Source of the DNA: Micromonospora sp. WMMD1102
GTDB taxonomy: Bacteria; Actinomycetota; Actinomycetes; Mycobacteriales; Micromonosporaceae
Direction: 5' to 3'
Assembly (NCBI RefSeq): GCF_029626265.1
Contig: NZ_JARUBN010000001.1
Location: 2,356,001 to 2,420,000, forward strand
Length of the DNA: 64,000 bases
Notes under the pieces: generated by a model
The model's input: only the letters and a program-made list of their open reading frames with translations
Told to the model about the DNA's origin: nothing
The model's database searches: none
Translations under genes and position numbers: made by a program
Shown: positions 57,707-64,000 of the stretch, piece by piece
How the letters are laid out: each line of letters begins with the position of its first letter
Numbering within the stretch: position 1 is the first letter of the stretch

Positions 57707-58640
57707 GACGGTGCAGCTCCATCAGTTGAGGTACTTCGTGGCGGTGGCCGAAACCCGGCATTTCACGCATGCCGCCGACAACGTCGGCATCACCCAGCCG
57801 TCGCTGAGTAAGCAGATTCACGCCCTGGAAACCGACCTCGGCGCCCCGCTCTTCGAGCGGGTGCGCGGCAACGTCGGCCTGACGGCCGCCGGCGAGGTGC
57901 TGCTGCCGCTGGCCGAGCGGATCCTGGCCGACGTCGACACCGCCCGCCGGGAGGTGCAGGAACTCGTCGGGGTCCGGCGCGGTCGGGTACGCCTCGGCGC
58001 CACGCCCAGCCTGGCCACCTCGCTCGCCCCGCCGGTGCTGCGCCGGTTCCGGGACGCCCACCCCGGCGTCGACCTGCGGGTGGAGGAGAGCGGCTCACAG
58101 GACCTCGTCCGGGACCTGCTCCGGGGCGAGCTGGACCTGGCGTTGATCATTCTCCCGGCGACCGGCGCCGACCCGGCGCTGACCGCCGAGCCGATCCTCC
58201 GGGACAACCTGGTGGTCGCCTCGCTCAACCCGCTGCCGATGACCGACTCGGCCGGCACCATGCGCCTCACCGACCTGCGGCACCAGCCGCTGGTGATGTT
58301 CCGGCAGGGCTACGACCTGCGCGACGCCACCCTGCGGGCCTGCCGGGAGGCGGGCTTCGAGCCGTCGCTCGCGGTCGACGGTGGCGAGATGGACGCCGTG
58401 CTCAGCTTCGTGGAGGCGGGACTCGGCGTCGCCCTGGTGCCGGGCATCGTGGTCGCCCGCCGCCCGAGGCTCTGGGTCACCCCGCTGGCCCCGCCGGGCG
58501 TACACCGGACGATCGCGCTGGCCCGGCGCCGGGAGCCGGAACCGACGCACGCGGCCCGGGCGTTCCGGCGGATCCTGCTGGAATACGTCGGCACGGCCGC
58601 CGAGAACTCGACCCTGCCGGCGGGCGTCACGCCGTACTGA
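57705..58640 (+). CDS. LysR-family regulator divergent from sdhCAB
   Basis: 311 aa. The N-terminal helix-turn-helix is in LRYFVAVAETRHFTHAADNV followed by ITQPSLSKQIHALE. The effector domain is of the usual length (GRVRLGATPSLATSLAPPVL, VDGGEMDAVLSFVEAGLGVA). Probable regulator of sdhCAB, from the divergent arrangement and the palindrome at its start. The ligand is unknown. Confidence 0.93.
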   Translation: MTVQLHQLRYFVAVAETRHFTHAADNVGITQPSLSKQIHALETDLGAPLFERVRGNVGLTAAGEVLLPLAERILADVDTARREVQELVGVRRGRVRLGATPSLATSLAPPVLRRFRDAHPGVDLRVEESGSQDLVRDLLRGELDLALIILPATGADPALTAEPILRDNLVVASLNPLPMTDSAGTMRLTDLRHQPLVMFRQGYDLRDATLRACREAGFEPSLAVDGGEMDAVLSFVEAGLGVALVPGIVVARRPRLWVTPLAPPGVHRTIALARRREPEPTHAARAFRRILLEYVGTAAENSTLPAGVTPY

Positions 58641-58666
58641 CGGTTCCACCCGCAGTACGGATTTTT
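58632..58666 (+). terminator. Rho-independent-like terminator at the LysR gene end
   Basis: CCGTACTG at 58632-58639 (including the TGA stop's first bases) pairs with CAGTACGG at 58653-58660 and is followed by ATTTTT, a rare T-run here. Confidence 0.8.
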
Positions 58667-58694
58667 GGGCAGGAAGGTGCCTCGGGAATCCGTG

Positions 58695-59903
58695 CTACGC
58701 CGGTGAAGGCGGTCGGGCGTCCGGTGCTTCTTCGAGAGTTGCGGCCTCGGCGTCCGCCGCTGCCGCATCGGCGGCACGGTTGACCTGCCGCAGGCAGGCA
58801 GCCAGGCTGAGTAGGGCGTGGCGCAGGTCTCGTTCGGCTCGACGGACCTTCTCCTGTTCCTTCTCCACCCTCTGGCGGTGCCGCCTCCACAGGTGGTCCA
58901 CAGAGTAGCGGTGGTCGTCGTCCCAGTCGTCCCGCGCCTCCACGGCCCGATGCTGCTCGCGTGCATTGTGCACGTACCCGCGGTGTCGTTTCACCGCCTG
59001 CTCGCTGGCGGCGAGGGCCTTCTCCGGATGGCCCAACGTGCGCAGCCGGACGCCGAGGTTGTGCCAGACATCGGCCAGGCCACCGTGGTCGCGGCGCAGC
59101 CGTGACCACGCATCGGCGATGACCGCGTACGCCTCCTCGGCCCGTCCGCTGCGGGCCAGCCGGTCACTGAGTTCGTCCACCGTCCGGGCGAACTCGTACC
59201 GCGAGTCGTTGCGCCCGCGCCAGAACGGCAGGACCTCGGCCGTCACGTCGGCTGCCTCGGCGACCCGGCCGACCCGGTCGAGTTGTTCCGCATACTTGGT
59301 CAGCGCGTGGCAGAGTTCGAGGTCGACGGGCGCGCCGCCGGCACGCTCGTGTCGGCCACGGATCTCCGCGACCTGGGCGGCCGCCGACTCCACGGCCTCC
59401 TCGTGACGTTCGAGCCGAGCCAGGAGGATGGTCCGCCACGTCCTGGCTTCCCTGGCCGCCACCTGCCCGGCTCGGTGCCGGTCGGCGGCAAGCTGCTCGT
59501 CGATGACGGCCAGCGCCTCCGCATAGCGCTCGTCGTCGACGAGGTTTTTGCGCAGCGCCGACATCGTCTCGGTCATCCTGTCGGCGAAGGCGCCCGGCCG
59601 TGGCGCGTCCAACTCTCGGTACACCATGAGCTCTTCCCGCCGTGCCAGCGCGGCGAGGTCGTACCAGCCCAACTCTGTCAACAGGTCGGCGAGCCGGCGC
59701 AACGACTCCGGCAGCGCTGTCAGCGACCGCGGCGTCGCCCCCCGCGCCCGGCCCTTCCGCCGGGTTTCGATCTGCGCGAGTTCCTCGACCGCCCACCGCA
59801 CGGTCTTGTCCGGGCGCACGAGGCCCGCGTACCGCCGCTCATCCACCGGGCGGTTGAGCATCGCCCGACGAACCACCTCGAAATTCTGCTCGCGCACCAG
59901 CAT
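58695..59903 (-). CDS. Tetratricopeptide-repeat protein
   Basis: 402 aa with the ATG start chosen here (MLVREQNFEVVRRAM); GGAG lies 11 bases before it. Almost entirely helical, with repeated 34-residue-like units, for example DDERYAEALAVIDEQLAADR, ELCHALTKYAEQLDRVGRVA and WHNLGVRLRTLGHPEKALAA. A charged coiled-coil stretch (RQRVEKEQEKVRRAERDLRH) follows. Such proteins are scaffolds for protein-protein contacts. No catalytic domain was seen. Converges on the LysR gene. Confidence 0.8.
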   Translation of the reverse strand: MLVREQNFEVVRRAMLNRPVDERRYAGLVRPDKTVRWAVEELAQIETRRKGRARGATPRSLTALPESLRRLADLLTELGWYDLAALARREELMVYRELDAPRPGAFADRMTETMSALRKNLVDDERYAEALAVIDEQLAADRHRAGQVAAREARTWRTILLARLERHEEAVESAAAQVAEIRGRHERAGGAPVDLELCHALTKYAEQLDRVGRVAEAADVTAEVLPFWRGRNDSRYEFARTVDELSDRLARSGRAEEAYAVIADAWSRLRRDHGGLADVWHNLGVRLRTLGHPEKALAASEQAVKRHRGYVHNAREQHRAVEARDDWDDDHRYSVDHLWRRHRQRVEKEQEKVRRAERDLRHALLSLAACLRQVNRAADAAAADAEAATLEEAPDARPPSPA

Positions 59904-60003
59904 TGGATAGCACAACTCCGATTCACCGGCACGACAGTTATGACGTGACGACAGGCCCGGTGCGGGCCGCGGGGATTTACCAGCGCCAACGCCGAAAGGT
60001 TGG

Positions 60004-60588
60004 CTACCAGCGCCAGCGCCAGAAGCGGCGCTCATAGCGCACCACCAGCGTGCCGGCGGCGGTGCTGCCGCTGACGACGATGTGCGGAGCGGTCGAGCCG
60101 GGTTCGGGTGTGGACGGTACCTTGGCCGTCGCCGTACCGGCGCTCGTGTTGACTCCGTCGATGTTGGCGGTCGCACCAGCCGGCAGCACGATGGTCGTCG
60201 AGCCGGCTTGGGTAGCGAGGTTGATCTCGACGACCCGGTAACTGATGACGGCGTGCCGAAGGTCGAGCTTGACCGTGCCGGCCTTGCTGCGTACCACCAA
60301 TCGCCGGGGTACGGTCCACCGACCGGAGCGTTTGATCTCGCCGGCGAAGCTGTTCAGCTCGACGACCTCGTCAGGGGCGACGGTCGGGGCCACGGCCGGC
60401 AGGTCGGCGATGTAGGGCTCTACCTCGCCGCCGGTCCGGGCGCGTAGCACGCCGTCGAGGCGCTCCTCGAATTCGGGCAGGGTCAGCCGGCCCTCCGCCA
60501 CCCCGGCGCTCAACCGGGCGACCACGGCCTCTCGCTCGGCGTCGGAAATGCGTAGCTCCCGTTTAGGCGGGACCGGATCGCCACTCAC
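60004..60588 (-). CDS. DUF1707 (SHOCT-like) domain protein
   Basis: 194 aa; GTG (VSGDPVPPKRELRISDAERE) with AGGG nine bases upstream. The DUF1707 signature spans residues ~10-60: LRISDAEREAVVARLSAGVA, then EGRLTLPEFEERLDGVLRAR. The rest is a beta-rich repeat-like region resembling cell-wall-active or bactofilin-type sheets. It ends in aromatic and basic residues (RRFWRWRW), which suggests membrane-surface contact. Function unknown. Confidence 0.85.
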   Translation of the reverse strand: MSGDPVPPKRELRISDAEREAVVARLSAGVAEGRLTLPEFEERLDGVLRARTGGEVEPYIADLPAVAPTVAPDEVVELNSFAGEIKRSGRWTVPRRLVVRSKAGTVKLDLRHAVISYRVVEINLATQAGSTTIVLPAGATANIDGVNTSAGTATAKVPSTPEPGSTAPHIVVSGSTAAGTLVVRYERRFWRWRW

Positions 60589-60598
60589 CTGACCAACC

Positions 60599-60733
60599 CT
60601 ACGGTCTGGTTGGCAGGCACAGAAGCCTGCCCGGCGTTCCCCGCGTCCACGTCGCACGGACCAGGTGCGCGGCCTCCGGGTTGTCGGGCGGGTTGAGCAG
60701 GTCCGTCAGGGTCAGCAGGGCCTCGACGGTCAT
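60599..60733 (-). CDS. Possible small or decayed ORF
   Basis: A 44-aa frame (MTVEALLTLTDLLNPPDNPE...) ends eleven bases before the DUF1707 start. Protein-like sequence continues upstream in frame without a start (PKEPFYAALLTETAWQRD). A plausible start with a ribosome site (AAAGGAACGGTTG before ATG at 60806) lies in another frame and gives only MSLGELTP... and an early stop. This suggests a small gene of about 70 codons broken by one frameshift. Not recognised. Confidence 0.35.
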   Translation of the reverse strand: MTVEALLTLTDLLNPPDNPEAAHLVRATWTRGTPGRLLCLPTRP

Positions 60734-60841
60734 GTCGCGTTGCCATGCCGTCTCGGTCAGCAGCGCCGCGTAGAAGGGCTCCTTGGGGTCAGTTCCCCCA
60801 GGCTCATCAACCGTTCCTTTCGGCGTGCCGGGTCACCACGG

Positions 60842-60991
60842 TCAGGGCCGGGCGCGATGCTGGCCGACCAGCTCGGATGTGGTCGTACCGCAGTGTGGAC
60901 ACCAGCGAGATTTGACCTTGAACGCGAATAGGCCGGCGAGGAAGCCGAGCAGTGTGCAACCGACGACCGTGAAGAACAGGCGCAGCAGCAT
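60842..60991 (-). CDS. 49-aa membrane protein with a CPHCG motif
   Basis: ATG is preceded by a perfect AGGAGG five bases away. One hydrophobic helix (LLRLFFTVVGCTLLGFLAGL), a basic turn FKVKSRWCPHCGTTTSEL and a short polar end. One CxxC pair could bind metal only as a dimer or with a partner. Divergent from the DUF5753 gene. Function unknown, but the ribosome site and topology make it a convincing gene. Confidence 0.75.
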   Translation of the reverse strand: MLLRLFFTVVGCTLLGFLAGLFAFKVKSRWCPHCGTTTSELVGQHRARP

Positions 60992-61283
60992 GACGACCTC
61001 CTGGGCGGAGGGATGCCGGGCAGCTGGTTGCCGCCAGAGGGTATGCCCGGCATCCCGGATGCGGGACATCCGCCCGAGGGGCGGAGCGGCCACGACGCAC
61101 CCCATCGGGGGAAGGTGCGCGGCGCGCCGTGGTCGGTACGGGACAGCCGATGCGTGACCACCGCCGTACCGTGGGTCATGTTGCTGGAGCAGGATGTACC
61201 AACGCAAGGCTTGCGATGAGCTGTTCTGTTCAGATCGCGTGGGTTTTCCCAAGCCACATGAGACTGGAGAGGAGCGAAGGAGC

Positions 61284-62150
61284 ATGAACGTGGCGGCACG
61301 AAAGCAACCGCCGACCGTCAGACTGCGGCGACTGGCGGCGGAACTCCGCGCACTGCGGCACGGCGCCGGCCTCACCCGGGAAGACGTCGCCGAACGGACC
61401 CACATGAATCCCGCCACCCTCTGGCGGCTCGAAACCGCGCGGGCCCGGCCCCAGCGCAGAACCCTGCTCGGCCTGCTCGACGTCTACGGCGTCGCGGATC
61501 TCGAACGCCGGCTCGAACTGGTCGGCCTCGCCAAGGACGCCGGACAGCTCGGCTGGTTGCAGGCGTACGAGGACCAGTTGCCCGACGAGTACAGCACCTA
61601 CATCTCGTTCGAGTCGGAGGCGCAGTCGGTCCGCAACTACGAATCGCTCTTCGTCCCCGGCCTGCTCCAAACCGAACCGTACGCCCGGGCCGTCACTGCC
61701 GGGCTGTTGCCGAACGGCTCGGAGGAGGATGTCGAACGGCGAGTCGAAGCGCGGCTCAGGCGCCAGGAGGCGATCAGCAAGGCCGAGCCGCTCAGGGTGT
61801 GGGCGATCCTCGACGAGAGCGTATTGCACCGCAAGGTGGGCGGTACGGACGTGACGCGCGACCAGTTGCAACACCTTGCCAAACTCACCAAGCTGCCCAA
61901 CATCACCGTGCAAGTCCTACCTTACGAGGTCGGTGCGCATCCCGGCATGTACGGCGCATTTGCGATCATGGGATTTCCGGATCCGGCCGATCCAGACCTG
62001 GTCTATATCGAGAACCGGGTGAACGCCCTGTTCCTTGAGCGCGACGCCGACATCGCCAGCTACACCGATCTCTTCGAGTACCTACGCGCGGCGGCGCTGA
62101 ACCCGGTGGCCTCGGTCCGCTTGATCGCACGTGCTGCCGAGCAGGGTTGA
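61284..62150 (+). CDS. Helix-turn-helix regulator with DUF5753
   Basis: 288 aa; ATG after GGAGCGAAGGAGC. The N-terminal XRE-type helix-turn-helix is in LRHGAGLTREDVAERTHMNP followed by ATLWRLETARARPQ. DUF5753 then begins near residue 95, with EAQSVRNYESLFVPGLLQTE (the typical E..ax.i..y....ipGLLQT), VLPYEVGAHPGMYGAFAIMG and VYIENRVNALFLERDADI. These genes are abundant in actinomycetes and nearly always precede a small DUF397 gene, as here. The pair is often compared to toxin-antitoxin or developmental switch modules (BldB/WhiJ-like). Confidence 0.93.
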   Translation: MNVAARKQPPTVRLRRLAAELRALRHGAGLTREDVAERTHMNPATLWRLETARARPQRRTLLGLLDVYGVADLERRLELVGLAKDAGQLGWLQAYEDQLPDEYSTYISFESEAQSVRNYESLFVPGLLQTEPYARAVTAGLLPNGSEEDVERRVEARLRRQEAISKAEPLRVWAILDESVLHRKVGGTDVTRDQLQHLAKLTKLPNITVQVLPYEVGAHPGMYGAFAIMGFPDPADPDLVYIENRVNALFLERDADIASYTDLFEYLRAAALNPVASVRLIARAAEQG

Positions 62151-62168
62151 CGGAAGGAGGTGAGGAAG

Positions 62169-62375
62169 ATGTACGACGTTGATCCGACCAACGCCAGGTG
62201 GCGTACAAGCCGTCGCTCCGGTGCCAATGGCAACTGTGTCGAGGTTGCCGACAATCTGGAAGCCGTTGTCGCGGTACGGGACAGCAAGGACCCGTTCGGT
62301 CCGGTGCTGACGTTCCGCCCGGCCGCCTGGACGACCTTCATGGTATCGCTGAAGGTCGGTGCGCCTCCGGCGTAG
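62169..62375 (+). CDS. DUF397 domain protein
   Basis: 68 aa. ATG chosen; AGGAGG lies about nine bases before it, with a GTG three codons upstream as alternative. Family pattern: WRTSRRSGANGNCVEVAD, VAVRDSKDPFGPVLTFRPAA and W. It starts 18 bases after the DUF5753 gene and is its usual partner. Confidence 0.92.
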   Translation: MYDVDPTNARWRTSRRSGANGNCVEVADNLEAVVAVRDSKDPFGPVLTFRPAAWTTFMVSLKVGAPPA

Positions 62376-62397
62376 CCACTCCGGTGAGCGGCCGAGA

Positions 62398-63417
62398 TCA
62401 GTCCTTGGGCTTGGCCGCCCACCGGTAGCCATATCGGCTCGGCCGGAGCGCGGCGATCCATTCGACCGACTTGCCGGAGCGCCACCCAGAGCGCGCCGCT
62501 CTGGCCAGCGGCAGCAGTAGAAGGGGAAGGTTGCCCACCCACATTACGGCGGTACAGAGCACTGCTGCCTGCGCAAGACCGCCCCATCCTCCCAGGTGGA
62601 GGGAAAGGGCCAGCGAGCGGCTGACCCAGCTCACGGCTCCCAACATCAGGCCATTCATCAGCACCGAATACAGGGCCAGCAGTGGTAGGAGGCGCGGCAC
62701 GAAGGCCGCGCTGTCCTGGGAGCCGCGCCACAATTCGACCATGCTGAACAGCATCGCCAGCACCGCCAGCGTCAGCAGTTGCCGCCACGCCTCGCCCTGG
62801 TCCAGCCGGACTCGCTCCAACGTGGCAACGGCAAGCCACAGCGCTAGCAGACAGATCACGAGCCGCGCAGACTGATGGTGCGCTCCGCTGGCCCGGTTCT
62901 CTCGGCTTGGTGTCCGTAGCAGGATCCATACGGCGATGCGGCTGATCTCGGCCAGGCACCCACCGACCAGGACGGGCCAGAGACTGGTGACCTCGACTGG
63001 CAGCCCGAGCAGGCCGGAGCCAGTGAGCCCGAGCCATAAGCCGAACGGCGCCGAGACGGTGACACCGACGCCCAGCACGGCGCCGGTCAGTAGGCACCCG
63101 GACAGCCCTCGCTCCGGCCAGCGCATAATCCACCTTTTGAGCGGCGCTGGATAGAACAGCAGGTAAGCGACGGTAGCGAGCATGATCGCCACCAGGATGC
63201 CCAGTACGGCTCCGATGCCAGTCGCGTTGACCTCGACTCCGTCGATCACCAACACCGCGACCGAGTATCCGGTGGCGACATTGCCGAAGGACACGATCAG
63301 CCTGTTCGTCGGGAGCAGGCGGCTGATTGCCGATCGGCGCGACAGGCCACCAGCCTTACTAACCGTTGTCGACGCATTGGGCTGTTCCACTACTGGAGAA
63401 TATCGAATTCCGTCCAT
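62398..63417 (-). CDS. Polytopic membrane protein of unknown function
   Basis: 339 aa with ATG 63417 (MDGIRYSPVVEQ); no strong ribosome site, and the frame is open to 63510. About eight hydrophobic segments, e.g. AVLGILVAIMLATVAYLLFY, LPLLALYSVLMNGLMLGAVS and QAAVLCTAVMWVGNLPLLLL. The polar N-terminus is ~45 residues and the C-terminus is basic (RPSRYGYRWAAKPKD). Segment count and spacing match no transporter family that I recognise. Base use looks slightly less GC-biased than that of its neighbours. Converges on DUF397. Confidence 0.75.
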   Translation of the reverse strand: MDGIRYSPVVEQPNASTTVSKAGGLSRRSAISRLLPTNRLIVSFGNVATGYSVAVLVIDGVEVNATGIGAVLGILVAIMLATVAYLLFYPAPLKRWIMRWPERGLSGCLLTGAVLGVGVTVSAPFGLWLGLTGSGLLGLPVEVTSLWPVLVGGCLAEISRIAVWILLRTPSRENRASGAHHQSARLVICLLALWLAVATLERVRLDQGEAWRQLLTLAVLAMLFSMVELWRGSQDSAAFVPRLLPLLALYSVLMNGLMLGAVSWVSRSLALSLHLGGWGGLAQAAVLCTAVMWVGNLPLLLLPLARAARSGWRSGKSVEWIAALRPSRYGYRWAAKPKD

Positions 63418-63481
63418 CAGCGGTCGGGCCTGGACGAGTTCATCGCAGCGGGCCGCTACCCGTGTCGCCGGGCATAGCCAC

Positions 63482-63682
63482 TTATTGCGCGTACTTGTCG
63501 GTCCGGGCACGCTGGAGGAGTCTGAGCGTGGGCGGTCGAACGGCCGCGGGGATCCGGATCGACGGAAGGGAGCGGCCGCCGTCGTAGTCCTGGTACCACG
63601 AGTACGCGTGGTCGTGCCCCTCGTCCAGCCCGGGAATGCCGTCTCGTACCTTGACCTGGGCCCAGCCTGTGCACCCTGCCAT
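63482..63682 (-). CDS. Possible 66-aa hypothetical protein
   Basis: ATG with GAGGG seven bases upstream; MAGCTGWAQVKVRDGIPGLD at the start and GRSLPSIRIPAAVRPPTLRL further on. No domain recognised. It starts nine bases after the hrpA stop on the same strand. Short and unsupported by homology. Confidence 0.4.
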   Translation of the reverse strand: MAGCTGWAQVKVRDGIPGLDEGHDHAYSWYQDYDGGRSLPSIRIPAAVRPPTLRLLQRARTDKYAQ

Positions 63683-63691
63683 ATTTTGCCC

Positions 63692-64000
63692 TCAGCCCGC
63701 CTCGGCCACGTCCATCGCTCGGTAGATCCGCTGTTCCGAGATCGGGTACGGCGTACCGAGCGCCTGGGCGAAGACGTTCACCCGGAGTTCCTCGATCATC
63801 CAGCGGATCTGCCGTACCGCGTCGTCGGCCCGACGGGCCGGGGGGAGCGCGGCCAGCATCTCCTGGTACTCCTGCTGCACCTGGACGATCCGGGCCTGCT
63901 GGTCGCGGTCCCGCTGCGGATTCTGCGGAAGCCGGTCGAGGCGGCGCTCGATCGCGGTCAGATAGCGGGGCAGGTCGGCGAGCCGAGCATGGCCGGTCGC
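63692..64000 (-). CDS. hrpA: ATP-dependent RNA helicase HrpA, C-terminal fragment
   Basis: The last ~102 codons; the gene begins beyond the right edge. The sequence is the end of the DUF3418 region of HrpA: DLPRYLTAIERRLDRLPQNP, QVQQEYQEMLAALPPARR, IRWMIEELRVNVFAQALGTP and YPISEQRIYRAMD. The helicase core is outside the window. HrpA is a DEAH-box RNA helicase. Confidence 0.9.
   Translation of the reverse strand, partial: ATGHARLADLPRYLTAIERRLDRLPQNPQRDRDQQARIVQVQQEYQEMLAALPPARRADDAVRQIRWMIEELRVNVFAQALGTPYPISEQRIYRAMDVAEAG

Noticed and set aside
61284..62375. DUF5753/DUF397 pair as a proven toxin-antitoxin or defence system
   Set aside because: The pair is very common in actinomycetes and lacks an obvious toxin. 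The comparison is only suggestive.

Overview
This window comes from a very GC-rich actinobacterium, most likely a member of the Micromonosporaceae (Micromonospora/Plantactinospora-like). The clues are strong third-position G/C bias, many GTG starts, GTGA/ATGA start-stop overlaps, a GlgE-type glucan pathway, a SigE-family sigma factor, mycosin-type protease genes, a DUF5753/DUF397 pair and an sdhCAB operon with a divergent LysR gene. The family assignment is inference; no rRNA or tRNA gene was seen. Base composition was judged by eye, not computed.

Layout. (1) 1-17.2 kb holds alpha-glucan metabolism: glgB (cut by the left edge), glgE, the maltose-1-phosphate synthase glgM, glgC and pgm. Together these run from glucose-6-phosphate via ADP-glucose and maltose-1-phosphate to branched glucan. 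They are interrupted by an IS701-family relic, a sigma factor / membrane protein / large secreted subtilase cassette (4.8-10.2 kb), a scar of two pseudogenes (10.4-11.1 kb) and an argO/argP exporter-regulator pair. (2) 17.2-21.1 kb is a small leftward operon resembling the substrate/protease part of a type VII secretion locus, with no secretion-machinery gene in the window. (3) 21.5-23.5 kb is a secreted protein with two tandem glycerophosphodiesterase domains. (4) 23.6-44.0 kb is a surface glycan / glycoconjugate cluster. It encodes nucleotide-sugar enzymes (two PLP aminotransferases, a Gfo/Idh/MocA oxidoreductase, a PglF/CapD-like dehydratase, an epimerase, a PglD-like acetyltransferase), a PglC-like initiating phosphoglycosyltransferase, four glycosyltransferases, an AsnB amidotransferase, a Wzx-like flippase, an O-antigen ligase/polymerase-like protein and two methyltransferases. 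The dehydratase, aminotransferase, acetyltransferase and initiating transferase match the set that makes and attaches diacetylbacillosamine-type sugars.

(5) 44.3-58.7 kb is mostly housekeeping: a two-component system, a DUF389 membrane protein, tex, a GPP34 (GOLPH3-like) protein, an APC-family permease, a Tat-exported serine hydrolase, sdhCAB and its divergent LysR regulator. (6) 58.7-64 kb holds a TPR protein, a DUF1707 protein, small membrane proteins, the DUF5753/DUF397 pair, a polytopic membrane protein and the 3' end of hrpA, cut by the right edge.

The most unusual items are the bacillosamine-like gene set in a Gram-positive glycan cluster, a Leu at the usual Met/Tyr position of its dehydratase, the machinery-free type VII-like operon, the double GDPD protein, and a flippase reading frame that runs 258 bp antisense into a convergent methyltransferase gene. 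I found no CRISPR array, no intact insertion sequence and no clear defence system.
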